Assembly: GCA_003693705.1 (NCBI GenBank)
Contig: RBZT01000800.1
Coordinates: forward strand, 1-33,434
Reading direction: 5' to 3'
Source: Polymyxa betae
Lineage: Eukaryota; Endomyxa; Phytomyxea; Plasmodiophorida; Plasmodiophoridae
Length of the DNA: 33,434 bases
This document shows positions 1-9,203 of this stretch, piece by piece (position 1 is the first letter of the stretch; every line of letters begins with the position of its first letter). Position numbers and translations under genes: made by a program. The notes below the pieces were generated by a model, which was not told the DNA's origin, made no database searches, and saw only the letters and a program-made list of their open reading frames with translations.

Positions 1-1050
1 GACTTCCATTGAAGTCCCGTCCCCTATGATCACAGACTTAGTATCGGGTGCCCGCATGTTGACAAGATTCGTGCTGTCTCGTATCATGTGGGCCGTGCAT
101 CCGGAGTCAATCCACCATTTTGTCTTGTCTTTAGACTCCGTTGTAGTTGCCATGAAGGTTGCGTGGAGTTCTGCTTCGGGCGGCCCGTCATCCGATATGA
201 TTTCTCGGCAGTTGCGCGCGATGTGACCTGTTTTCCGACAGCGGTGGCAGGTGATGCCTATGCTCCTTCCGCCTTGTCGCTTTTTGTTGGGATAACGTTT
301 CCCATCTCTCTGGCCGCGAGCGGAGAACGCCGCGTCATTTCCGTCTTTCTCCTTATCGCCCCGGCGGGCGCTTCCTCCCGCACGTTTCTTGTGGTGCGCT
401 TCTTCAATCTCTGCCTCGTCGATCAGGAACTTGATGACTTCGTCCAAGTTTCTCTTGTTGTCGCCTCGTTCACACCGAATTGCCGCTGCTGCGTGCTTGA
501 GATAGTGCGGCAATTTGCTCAACACAAGGACGATAATGTCTTCTTCGTCCATGTCGGCGTTCATGGTCTCGAGCTGCTTCGTCATGCTCTTGACCTTATC
601 CAGAAATGCAGACATTGACGGGAAGTCTTTGAACTGCATGTTATCGAGCTCCCTCCTGCGACGTTGGATGTCGCTTCTCGACTTTCCTTCGTGATAGCTT
701 TTCAACTGGCTCCATGCTTCGCTCGGAGAACGCTTTCCGACGATCTTGATCTTCATGCTATCATCGATACACTTGACGAGCTGAGACATGGCCAGTTTGG
801 ATCTCTTCTTGAAGTCAGCCTGTTCGTTTGGGTTGTCTTCTTCCTTCTCAGTTCCTTCGAGGATGTCCATGACTCCATAGTTGTCGGCCGCTAGCAGGAA
901 CTCCCATGACCACATCAGCCAGTTGTCGTCGGACAGCTTGCTGCTCGTGAACTTCCCAGACGCCGATTGCATTGTCGTCAAGGATATCAGTTCCTTGGTT
1001 TCCCGCGCTCGGGTGACGTTGAGTTGAACGTCTTCTGTTGCTGGGCCCAT
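1..1050 (-). CDS. Ty1/copia retrotransposon Gag-protease, 5' part, runs off the left edge
   Basis: The minus-strand frame is open for 350 codons from the ATG at 1050 to the window edge, without a stop. The N-terminal third has the copia Gag look (LSDDNWLMWSWEF, about residues 39-51). A CX2CX4HX4C zinc knuckle (CHRCRKTGHIARNC; C268, C271, H276, C281) follows a basic stretch; in the family it binds genomic RNA. The retroviral-type aspartic protease starts with WWIDSGCTAHM, putting the catalytic D-S-G at residues 315-317. Integrase, reverse transcriptase and RNase H would lie left of the window. The ATG at 1050 lies inside the primer-binding site, so translation may instead start at Met27. The intact frame suggests a fairly young copy. 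Family assignment is firm; activity cannot be judged. Confidence 0.93.
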   Translation of the reverse strand, partial: MGPATEDVQLNVTRARETKELISLTTMQSASGKFTSSKLSDDNWLMWSWEFLLAADNYGVMDILEGTEKEEDNPNEQADFKKRSKLAMSQLVKCIDDSMKIKIVGKRSPSEAWSQLKSYHEGKSRSDIQRRRRELDNMQFKDFPSMSAFLDKVKSMTKQLETMNADMDEEDIIVLVLSKLPHYLKHAAAAIRCERGDNKRNLDEVIKFLIDEAEIEEAHHKKRAGGSARRGDKEKDGNDAAFSARGQRDGKRYPNKKRQGGRSIGITCHRCRKTGHIARNCREIISDDGPPEAELHATFMATTTESKDKTKWWIDSGCTAHMIRDSTNLVNMRAPDTKSVIIGDGTSMEV

Positions 1051-1054
1051 AACC
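1041..1054 (-). promoter_or_regulatory. Primer-binding site matching an initiator tRNA-Met internal fragment
   Basis: On the minus strand these 14 bases read GGTTATGGGCCCAG. This is the exact complement of the anticodon stem-loop of eukaryotic initiator tRNA-Met (CUGGGCCCAUAACC). Drosophila copia is known to use a 5' half of this tRNA, rather than its 3' end, as minus-strand primer, with this same site. The site lies directly downstream of the predicted LTR end and contains the first gag ATG. Confidence 0.85.
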
Positions 1055-1058
1055 TATA

Positions 1059-1266
1059 TGAAGAGTCAATTTATATTCGTGTAGAAAACGCCGCATGGGC
1101 GGATTGGGCGGTTTGGGCTCACTGGCAAATGGGAGATGGTCAGTGAGCCCCTTGCCCAAATTAGACTGCCTGACTGTTGCTTCTCTTGGCGATGCAGTCA
1201 GGGCGGCGGGTTTCTGAGTCGGGTGAGTCTGCGGAATTGCCGGAGGCTGCGCCGGCGTCTCCTACA
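1059..1266 (-). repeat. Probable 5' LTR of the copia element
   Basis: The interval reads TGTAGGAGACG at its minus-strand 5' end and CTCTTCA at its 3' end, i.e. TG...CA as expected for an LTR. The 3' end lies 4 bases before the primer-binding site. A TATAAAT motif sits near the 3' end. The outer boundary is inferred: at about 1266 the sequence switches to a repeat shared with position 2141. The second LTR is outside the window, so the boundaries could not be confirmed by comparing the pair. 208 bp is short but within the range for copia LTRs. Confidence 0.55.
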
Positions 1267-1355
1267 ATAGCTACTGGACTGGATCGGATGGGATCTTTCT
1301 GGTTCGTGTTGCTACAGGCGGTGCTGCACATAGCCTGATCATAATTATCAAGGTC
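1267..1355 (+). repeat. Direct repeat A, copy 1
   Basis: About 90% identical by eye to 2141-2219, apart from a 7-base gap. Shared blocks include ACTGGATCGG, GCTACAGGCGG and CTGATCATAATTATCAAG. Just downstream (1377-1416) is a shorter block (TGAGCAAAG.CATT) similar to 2049-2088. Repeat similarity begins where the copia LTR is predicted to end. Confidence 0.75.
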
Positions 1356-1590
1356 AGGAGCTCACTCTAAAATAGTTTGCTGCCTGAGCAAAGGCATTCT
1401 AACCACGTCATACTCCTGCAATTGAGACGAGTGTGTCAGTGTCGCAGCTCATCTTCAAAAATATTATTAGAGCGAGATACATGGGGAGTTGGGGTTTCTG
1501 ACTGTACGCACTCCGCAAAGTCCGAAATTCCTTTCCTCCTCGATCCATTTGGGTTCGTCACGCCATTCTAGTTTCGGTCTTGATCCTACC

Positions 1591-1869
1591 ATGTCCCCAA
1601 CAATCTCTCTCACGATTCTGCTCGTTCTGGTGATGGTCTTCTCTCAGATCATGATCCCTACTCTGTAAGTATTTCTCCTCATCCATAGTCGCCACTCTCA
1701 CCATTTCTATGATAGAGGGTATTTTGGTGGTGCAGCAGCTGCTGCCGCTACTCAACAGGCTCAAAATGGTGGATCTTATTACTACTCAGATGCATCTGAA
1801 ATCAAGACGAACGCTGTCGCTGGTCTCGTTGCTGCTCTCGCCGCCTTTTACTTCAACAACGTCCAGTAA
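1591..1869 (+). CDS. Small secreted or membrane protein, two exons
   Basis: Exon 1 is 1591-1664 and exon 2 is 1716-1869. They are separated by a 51-bp intron (GTAAGT...GATAG, phase 2). The spliced product is 75 aa. Residues 1-25 form a strong signal peptide or membrane segment (MSPTISLTILLVLVMVFSQ start). Next come a Gly/Ala stretch (GYFGGAAAAATQQ), a Tyr/Ser patch (GGSYYYSDASE), and a hydrophobic C-terminal helix (AVAGLVAALAAFYF) ending at TAA. The small-gly/ala hydrophobic tail could be a membrane anchor. A poly(A)-like AATAAA lies about 15 bases after the stop. The gene sits between copies of duplicated blocks. No family is recognised. The consensus donor, matching phase and coding-like composition of both exons support it. 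Confidence 0.7.
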
Positions 1870-3260
1870 ACAACTTGATCAGCAATAAACTGAACAACCC
1901 TACTACAATGTGTGCAATGATTAAGAGTACAGTCTTGTACGCCTGAAGGATTCGTTGATTGCAATCGTTCGCAAAAGCTGTTTATATTTTGTTGCTGAAT
2001 ATCATTCCTCTCGAAGCTACATAAAGGTTTTCCTGCCTTTTGTAAAGGTTGCAGTTTGAGCAAAGACATTGTAACCTCATTCCTCTCTTGTTGCAAACAT
2101 GTTTATGTGACTAAAGTGAGGGGATTCCTCTGTACTATAGCTATTGGACTGGATCGGTTCTTTCTGGTTCTTATCGCTACAGGCGGCGCTGCACATAGTC
2201 TGATCATAATTATCAAGATTCGGACACCTCTCGACTCTATCAATTCCGGAACCTTTCCGTCTTCTCATGAGAACATTCATTATCCACAATATTGTTCATA
2301 ATCTTTCCCTAAACGATAATTTGTGCCTGGATTCAACATAGCCAAAGGTCGTGTCTGACTTTATACTGTTCCTCAATCGTGGGAATTTAGAAATTGCATT
2401 AACAGAGGGATGAGTGAGAGAGTGGCTTCTGTGTCCAGTCATTTACCTCCATGTCGCATTTGCGCTAATTTTCGTACTCATCTTCTCGTCGTGGTGGCGT
2501 ACTGGCACGAGTGTACGTGATACAATACATCTGTGTTCTTTCGATCTGCGTTTACATCAATTCGTGGTCTCGACTCCCTCGTCAAATATATGTTTCGCAT
2601 ATATTGATGATATGCATTTTCAAGGAATGGAATATATCTACGCTATTGAGGTCTTCTGATATTCAAGCTGTAGAGTAAACATGTTTCGAAAAAAATCAAG
2701 GCATTCTTGTGGGAGAATCGTTTCAGGAATATTGTGGACTCGGAGTCGATTAACTTCATCTCATTTATATTTGGGAGCTTTTGCAAAGTTCTTTCAGCTG
2801 GAAAGTAGGTCTGTTCAGAGATGGTGGTAAAAGATCGTGTCCGATCGTTGAGAGTTTCCCGATGCCGTCATTATGGATTCCGGCTCGATCTAGCACGAAA
2901 TGTGTAATAGCAATAGAAGAGCTGTTTACCATTTCAAGCGTATGATGCGTGAATACTACAGAATACTGGAAGTGTGCATTGCCGTAACTGGCTCTACATT
3001 GAGTGCTGATGAGATAATTTTCATGTCGTAAGGACAGTGGGTAGAGCTGAATTGTCCAGAACCACATTCATTTTCCCCCAAAACGGGTTTTGGTCATAAT
3101 CGCTAATACACGAGACAGAGTTGATGACTGTGTCGTTATACCAGATTTTATTATGTGGGCTGCTTTCGTTAGAGAGATAGAATGCTTTTCTCTTTGGTAA
3201 TTTTGATTTTGCAGTGTTCGCACTGTTTGACTTGTAGCTGCGTTATTGATGATTTCGATA
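1870..3260. other. Intergenic stretch with no convincing gene
   Basis: Apart from repeat copies B' (2049-2088) and A' (2141-2219), nothing is supported. The sequence is AT-rich. A 100-codon minus-strand frame at 2765-3067 has no recognisable domain, and no exon partners were found. Confidence 0.5.
2141..2219 (+). repeat. Direct repeat A, copy 2
   Basis: Second copy of the block at 1267-1355, in the same orientation. It is preceded at 2049-2088 by a block resembling 1377-1416. The two blocks occur in swapped order relative to copy 1, so this is not a simple tandem duplication. Confidence 0.75.
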
Positions 3261-3485
3261 GGGTCGGGAAAATACTATTTTTTATTTATTTTTCGCTAAA
3301 CCCGAGAGGGAATTACTCTCTGGAAATTGTTGAATTCTACAAAAATCCATCAAATCAAATTACATTACAGATCATTCCTGAATTTTTTCCAAGCGACGGA
3401 ATTAATTCTTCTTCTCTTGTAACCGATGAGAATAAAGTATTCCTAAATATAAAAATTAATTCCCTATCCGAAACCTAACCCTAAC
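3261..3485 (+). repeat. Dispersed repeat family, copy i, ending in a telomere-like CCTAACCCTAAC tail
   Basis: Begins GGGTCGGGAAAATA, continues through AAACCCGAGAGGGAATT and ends AAACCTAACCCTAAC. The reverse complement of 31648-31787 has the same head, the same internal ACCGAGAGGGAAT block and the same (CCCTAA)-type tail. The element looks non-coding. Confidence 0.7.
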
Positions 3486-3821
3486 GCAATCCGACCACTC
3501 TATCTGCCTTCGAGCCGTGCCCCCACGAAATTCCTTCAAAGTATGGATAGAAACGTCCATGAAGTTCGTGATGTATTCGACAAGGCCATCGAGGTTTTGA
3601 CTGTTTAGGCGAACAGTGCTCGGCGAAATCGTCCATAGTTTCCGATCCTCTGTTCGAAAGTGCTGTTTGCATGATCCTGCGACATCGAATCCTTGCTGAG
3701 TCGTTGCATTTGACTGCTCCTGAAGCAAGACGCGTGGTCATTGCGAGAAATAGCAATCGATAATGAATCAGTCCATCAAACAGGAAGCGAAAACGACGTT
3801 GATTAACCTTTGGGATCTGGC
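3486..3821. other. Unassigned stretch with overlapping minus-strand open frames
   Basis: Two overlapping minus-strand frames, each about 90 codons, cover 3456-3756. One contains a regular-looking segment (LDGLVEYITNFMDVS). Neither has a recognised family, and both overlap the telomere-like repeat tail at the 3' end. A decayed exon is possible but not supported. Confidence 0.25.
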
Positions 3822-4010
3822 TCCACTCAGACCTACCAGAGCCCGAATAAGAATAGTTTTGAAATGTATTCCTTCCGTATCCATGAATAATTCCTTCTAT
3901 AATACAGCCTTCCCTGAATTATTCCCCCACTGGAAACCTCAAGAATAAATTATTCTCAGGAAGGAATAAGAATTATTGCTGACCAGGAATTATTGTTTCC
4001 CGACCCCTGC
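3822..4010 (-). repeat. Dispersed repeat family, copy ii
   Basis: The reverse complement is closely similar over its whole length to 31131-31314. It starts AGGGGTCGGGAAA, runs through AATAATTCCTGGTCAG and GGAATTATTCATGGATACGG, and ends near GGTC.GAGTGG. The inside is made of short inverted GGAATTATTC / GAATAATTCC motifs that can fold into hairpins. Confidence 0.8.
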
Positions 4011-5082
4011 TTTTTGGCGATCGCCCATTTCTGCTGTATCATTACTTAAATATGGCAGAATCAGGTTCGAGTGTCTTTTCCAAATATCATCCATAGTAGT
4101 ATACAGAGACTGAATGGAGCCTTTCGGTATCCCGCTCTTTTGATTCATTCTGGATATCTTAGACCGACTGATACCTGTAAGCGGTCAATCTTTTACAAAA
4201 ATTTCTTGGAACTTTGACAATACGCTTTTATGAGCTCATAAAATTTAGCATGAAAATGTTTGTTCCCAGCGCTAATGCAAGAATGATGGGCGAGCCTCAT
4301 AATCGCCTTTGGTGCAAAATGTGCAGGACGGTATTCGAATTGATGTGAATCAAACTTGACTCTGTGATCTCTCTAATACAAGTTTGAATCATAACAGCTA
4401 CCAATTTGGACCTGGGTTTTTTATTACATTTTCATGTGCATTTTCATCAGCTTGAACATTTTCGCTCTAATTCTTTCTTCACATTCTGATGGGTGAATTA
4501 GTTAACGGCTCTGAAACAGGAAGTAAGAGTCCCCAGGTAGATATTGAGGCGATGCCTCATTATAACCCACCGCGCCGCCCGTTGACAAAATCAACAAACT
4601 AGTAAATCCAATCCATCCTTCTTCACATTCTGCTAGATTTACTTGCTGCGTTATACTTAATGTTCAACTGCTTATAGTTTTAAAAGTATCATCCGGCGCT
4701 GGCCTGATAGAAGACCGAAAATGGCCAAATGCAGCAATCAAAGGGAATCAAATCGCCAAACATTCATCAAACAACTAGAAAATTACATATGTGGGCAGCA
4801 TTTTCTGAAGAATGAATTAAATGACGCGATTGGGGTGCGATCGTCATCATTGTTTAGACCAGATATTGCGATCTACAAATTTCTTGCCCGAAAGTGGGAG
4901 GGGCAATCCGGAGGCGCTTTGAACGTATCATCGCGATCATGATGATTGCCAAAATGGCTTAATCGGCGCTCTCTTATTATTGCATCTGTTAAGAGTGAGC
5001 ACGTCTCGTCCAGTGGAGTCCAGAACGCCACGTTGTTGCCGAATCTTTTTCATTTTGAGTTCTTTGCGCCTGAAGTTAAACA
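4011..5082. other. Intergenic, mostly featureless
   Basis: Contains one SINE-tail-like fragment (4571-4618). A 73-codon plus-strand frame at 4721-4942 has no recognised domain. A direct repeat of CTTCACATTCTG occurs near 4480 and 4620. Confidence 0.4.
4571..4618 (+). repeat. SINE/LINE 3'-tail fragment
   Basis: Matches 12774-12830: CGCCGCCYGTTGAC, then ATCAACAAACTAGT, then AATCCAATCC. It is shorter and more diverged than the 12.8-kb and 32.7-kb copies. Confidence 0.55.
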
Positions 5083-5759
5083 TCATGTCGCTTCTATATG
5101 ACCGCCCTCGGGCGCAGTTGTGTTGTGTTTATTTGTGATAAGCGGACATTTGCGTAAAGAAATGTCCTTTGTTGCAACATGTGACGCACATATTGATTTG
5201 GATTCGATCTTTTGTACAGAAGGCTGTGCGATGGTTTTCACCACAGATTCCGCAGCGGAAGTAATTGCATTGGTTTTGTTGCTCGCAGCCAGTGGTCTTA
5301 GAAATCTTACATATATTGGAGACCCGTTCCTTCGGTTTAGCGACGGAGTAGAGTTTTTGGTATATTTGGATTTTACCTCAGGATAAAACATTCGAAGTTT
5401 CCTCTTTGCAGCTGAAGGTGAATTTGCAAGCATTGTTCGCGTGTACTTTGTTAATTTTCGATGGTTTTCCGGAGTGCGGATAGCACGGATTGTTGTGTCT
5501 GGAAAATCAAGCATGCATGATTCGAAAACCACAACTGTACGGTCATCGTTGGAATGGTGTGGTATGACTTTTGTGTCCGGAAATTCTTCCGCGACGCACT
5601 TGAGTTGAAGGAGTTGTCCTGCGAATGGTGGTTGTCAGATACGTGTTGAATGTTTGTATTGATTTTACCAGGCCTTAGTTCGGTCAGTATGATATCTCCG
5701 TTGGAAGGAACCATATTTTTAAAGTCGCATGTTTTGAGAAATTTTGTCGATTCACTCAT
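5083..5759 (-). CDS. Hypothetical protein, two exons, basic C-terminus
   Basis: Exon 1 is 5759-5669 and exon 2 is 5618-5083. The 50-bp intron (GTAAAA...TTCGCAG, phase 1) holds a CTGAC branch-like motif about 17 bases before the acceptor. The spliced product is 208 aa. The N-terminal half is mixed or acidic (MSESTKFLKTCDFKNMV start). It is followed by ELRPGQLLQLKC across the splice junction and a FPDT motif present twice (about residues 46 and 71). The C-terminal 120 residues are rich in Lys, Arg, Ser and Asn (RTPENHRKLTKYTRTM, SAAKRKLRMFYPEVKSK), suggesting nucleic-acid or chromatin binding, which is only inference. No family is recognised. The model rests on two frames that join in phase across a good short intron. 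The opposite strand also has an 88-codon open frame, which I treat as a shadow. Confidence 0.55.
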
Positions 5760-5908
5760 TCAATTACAAACGACTGCGTCTTCAAATAGCGATTTTCCTT
5801 CTAACGTCCTGGCTTTGATGACGGTATGATAATTTTTTTCCGAGCGTTCGACATACGTGGGAATTAGGTTGTTATTGAGTGCTGAGAGAGTTAAGCGTTG
5901 AGTAGGCC

Positions 5909-6412
5909 TAGGCCTAGGGCTCCGATCGGTAGTCTCGGGTCCGGGTACCTGCCTACTACCGGTATTGTATCCGGAAAACCGGATACGATACCGGTATTAT
6001 CGGCTAAAGAAACACGAAATTGGAATAAAGGAGCGGAAACAACTTTTACTGTTCATTTTTTCAATGCACACTTGCCGAACAGTGATGACCTGAGCGTCTC
6101 TGGCTTCAAGGAGTATCTGCGAAGCTCGATCATATCTCGAACTCAGTTAAATATTCTTACAACCGCCACTGATGATCCATTAATGGAAAGAATGTCCTTG
6201 GGAACTTTGCTGAGGTTCGAAAAACTGCTTCGGATGAGGTTTCCAGAATTCCAAGGGATCGACTGCTGGATGCTATCAGCGCAAGCTCAGGTACTTATCC
6301 ATTTCATCCATTACCTGTTGCTCTGCTACAGTATGGGAGACTATAAATTTCGGTAGTTTTCGGTACCCGGTCGGATAGCTCCATAGTACCGGTATCCGGA
6401 GTCGCAGCCCTA
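5909..6412 (+). mobile_element. hAT-like non-autonomous TIR element carrying ORF-like sequence
   Basis: The left end reads TAGGGCTCCGA (5915) and the right end, reverse complemented, reads TAGGGCTGCGA (from 6412). GGGTACC and CCGGTA blocks follow inside each end. AGTAGGCC (5901-5908) and AGTAGGTC (6413-6420) look like an 8-bp target duplication with one change, the length made by hAT transposases. Just inside the left end is an inner palindrome of CCGGATAC / GTATCCGG blocks. The middle (about 6010-6290) is open on the plus strand and looks exonic (ISRTQLNILTTATDDPLMER). It ends at a possible splice donor at 6291 (GTACTT) with a CTACAG acceptor 40 bases on. No transposase is seen. Confidence 0.5.
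6018..6290 (+). pseudogene. ORF-like segment inside the hAT-like element, perhaps captured exon
   Basis: About 90 codons are open in the frame that continues from the palindromic left end. The residues look like a natural protein (KEYLRSSIISRTQLN, LLRFEKLLRMRFPEFQ) with amphipathic helices. The part before 6018 is translated repeat and unlikely to be protein. The family is not recognised. It could be a captured host exon, or the remains of the element's own ORF. Confidence 0.3.
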
Positions 6413-6791
6413 AGTAGGTCAATTCGCGTGAATTTGATTCGTCGCGACTTTCTTCATTTGAAGTTGTATTCGTCATGGTAGAGAGAGAATCAACAAAATT
6501 GTCAAATGAACCGGGGACGAGTTTGCGCGTTTTGCGGATGCCGTGGCGGTGTTTATTTATATCTATGGTGGGTTTAATCCTATATTCATAATGGTTGGTA
6601 TTAATTTGATTACTAAATTCTATAAGAATCTTTGTTCGTTGTTGTGAAATAGTAAGGTAATTTTGTTTGCCAATGGGACATGTATTGGTATGCTTTGTGT
6701 GTATTAAGTGGCCGGGTGCGACCTGATGCCGCTGTTGCATTCTACAGTGCGACTCATCTTAATTCTACATTGTTTCAATTCGATTTCAAAT
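6413..6791. other. Unassigned stretch
   Basis: A minus-strand frame (6276-6740) contains a hydrophilic part, SFDNFVDSLSTMTNTTSNEE, that could be a protein fragment. The frame also runs through the TIR of the neighbouring element. No splice partner was found. Confidence 0.25.
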
Positions 6792-7284
6792 AAGGTGCGT
6801 ACGCACTTTTAGAAATTTGGCATTTTTACCGGACAATATACGTTGATTTCACAAATATACTTATTTATTATTACAACTATCAAATTTGCGTAGAATAAGA
6901 TCTCATTCAAAATTCGCACTGGAATTCGGCAATGACTCCTATACTTCTTAACGGCTTTCTCCACTTAATCTGGAGTTAACTTATTCCCTCCTGCATCGCA
7001 GACGCGATATGCGTCCATGTAGCGATAACACTTCCGAGCAAATTTTTGGATTTCCTGTACAGGGACACTTTTCAACGCCACGGGAACGACCTTTTGCAGA
7101 TCCTGGAAAGAGTAAGTATGTGCAGTTTTTTCTTGTGAAAGCCTGCAAGCTTCTGGATTTGGATCAAGAAGAAACGATGCGATCCACAGAACTGAGTTAC
7201 AATTGAGTTTCACAAACTGCGCGACTGTAAAATACTTTCGCGCTATTCAAAAGTAAAAGTGCGTTGCGCAGCTTTGTGCACCTT
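6792..7284 (-). mobile_element. Decayed Tc1/mariner-type (DDE) transposon
   Basis: The left end reads AAGGTGCGTACGCACTTTTA. The right end, reverse complemented, reads AAGGTGCACAAAG and then GCAACGCACTTTTA, so the outer AAGGTGC and inner CGCACTTTTA blocks are shared in inverted orientation. Between them lies only the C-terminal end of a transposase. At about 490 bp the element is internally deleted. Confidence 0.55.
6903..7213 (-). pseudogene. Transposase C-terminal fragment (DDE superfamily)
   Basis: Reading the minus strand, YSFQDLQKVVPVALKSVP is followed by IQKFARKCYRYMDAYR and, after an in-frame TAA at 6967-6965, by VEKAVKKYRSHCRIP. The series 'YSF..L...VP.AL..V', 'KFARKCYRYMDAYR' and 'AVKKYRSHRRIP' is the usual C-terminal end of Tc1/mariner-like DDE transposases in fungi and protists, as I recall it. 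The catalytic acidic residues lie upstream in intact members and are missing. One internal stop and loss of the N-terminus make it non-functional. Confidence 0.7.
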
Positions 7285-8560
7285 CCATTTCCTCCCATAC
7301 AAATTTCAAATGCTGCCAGTCTCATACAAACTTAAAGAGGGACTGTGAAGTAGGGATTTCGATTACAAAAACAATCTTTCTGTCTCGATGTTGTGGACGC
7401 TGAGATCTATTGATTTACAGAGGGTTTAGTGAGGTCGAACAATTTTTGGAACAGGAGATGACAATCTCTGTGGCTTCCTATCAACCGTGTAGAATTAAGA
7501 TGAGTCGTGTCGCGCGATCTCAAAGGTGACTAACTCAAGAAATCGGGTGTTTATATAAAACAAACCGATTCTAAAATAATCGGGGGTAGTTGGAGTTCGG
7601 GATCGGGAGCTGGTTCCGGGTCTTGACTTTGTCGGGTTAGTTTCCGTCGGAAGATGACGCTCGTTCCGGCCGCCTGGCGGCAGCTCGGGAGAGGCGGTCG
7701 GGAACGGGGCGAAGGAGTCGTGGGCCGGTACGACCGGCGGGCTGCGCTGAGATAGGCTGCGCTCGACAGTCGCACTGTACTACGTTTTGTTGGATTGTGT
7801 CTTGCAGATTTCATATATTCGGGGTTATTTAAGACGACGTTTCTGTTAGTATATAATGAATTGAATGGTATTTGATTTTGATTGTTTTCAGTTTTGTTAA
7901 ATTTGTTGTGGTAAAATTTGTTGTGTGAAAATTCGTGTGGTAAATTCGTTGAGTCCGGGATGTGTGCCATAAATGACTATGCACATGATCCACAAACTGC
8001 AGAGACAGTACTGGAACGTACTGCTCTGTGAGATGAAGTTGAGTGAGCGCAATGCCCGCTCAACCCCGACCGTCGCCACAGCGTCACTGCGGGGTCCCCA
8101 TGGGCCCGCTCTGCTGATTCATGCGGGTCGGTAGGGAGAGGTCGTTGCTCTACACCATCTGACTCCAAGGTCACTCCTGCCTGCTCGACGACGACGACCC
8201 GAGGTCCTCGCCCTCTTGAGTGACCTTTACTTGGGAAGTTTTGAATAAAACTACGTTACCTTTAGAATGCAGCACTTAGGTCTTTGTGGTTTACAAAATG
8301 TATTCAATAGTAAGGCAATTGCTATAAAACGGTCCGCAGGTTAAAGTAAAATTAAAGTAAAACTTTTTTAAGCTCCCGACGCTGGCCAGCTCACCACGAG
8401 ATAAAGGACACAAATGCCTCCCACTGTAAGGAGGCTGCACCCCTGTTGTGACTCTAAGCCTGGCGAAACCATATGGGAGATTTGCGTACGCTTATATCAG
8501 CCCACTGGTTGCGTGCGTAGCAGGGTCGTTTACCGAATGGCCTCCAGATCGAAACGGTAG
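7285..8560. other. Intergenic with alternating GC-rich and AT-rich blocks, possible LTR remnant
   Basis: GC-rich islands (about 7600-7760 and 8050-8215) flank an AT-rich block. After the second island comes GTTTTGAATAAAACTACG near 8237, resembling the poly(A) region of an LTR. No terminal repeats could be matched, so an LTR origin is only suspected. Minus-strand frames across 7551-8174 reflect GC bias and show no recognisable domain. Confidence 0.3.
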
Positions 8561-8708
8561 CGTGCTGAGAGCGTTGTGGCCTGCAGCACAGCCGCCAGAC
8601 TGAATCAGTCTGAGCTTGATCAGACAATCACGAAGTTGAAAGAATATTCTACTTTGCCGAGTGTTGCGGATCAATGCGTATTCTGTGGAAATGTATACCT
8701 GGACAAAA
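8561..8708 (+). CDS. Orphan exon-like segment with a CxxC motif
   Basis: Following an in-frame TAG, about 48 codons are open and look natural (LDQTITKLKEYSTLPSVAD, then QCVFCGNVYLDK). They end at a good donor (AT|GTAAGA at 8709). A matching acceptor (TGACTGATTGTTATCAG) ends near 8770, giving an intron of about 62 bp; the spliced frame then adds a few residues with further Cys and His. It could be part of a host gene or of the ORF1 of the LINE that follows. No start or full model could be built. Confidence 0.3.
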
Positions 8709-9203
8709 TGTAAGATTTCAGACGGAATTCAAATTTGACAATGAATTGATTTGTGACTGATTGTTATCAGGTGTATGGTCAGGCATGCCGCATGCGTTTG
8801 GTAAGCACATGCCGAACTCAGAGGGTGAAAAATGCAAAACCGAAGCTGACGTCGCCGCCGGTTTGGTTCGGTAGGACTTCCCAAATCCGCACCACACGGG
8901 AAGCGGAAATGAGGCGGCATGTGTGAACGAATGGAAAGGTCTGAGTATCCACCTTTTCTCATGCTCCATCGATACAAAGTCAGACTCGTCTTCAACGGAT
9001 TATGAAAGAGATCCTGTTGATCAAGAGCGACAAATTGATCCAATGGAGGATTCTATGTTAAAATTTGAGCGTGATATTCTGAAAACCATTAACGATCAAG
9101 AGCAATGTTACAAGCCCTACTTTTATACAAGAGAATCAGATGAGAGAGCTTGGAATCGATAGCCTTGCCCACTTGCTGAAGATCAAACAAAAGATTATGC
9201 AAT

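Noticed and set aside
848-1159. 103-codon minus-strand ORF across the copia start
   Set aside because: It lies in another frame of the copia gag start, primer site and LTR, which explain the sequence fully.
7551-8174. Minus-strand ORFs in the GC-rich islands
   Set aside because: Composition changes abruptly within the frames, and the residues are Arg/Ser/Pro runs expected from GC-rich non-coding DNA.
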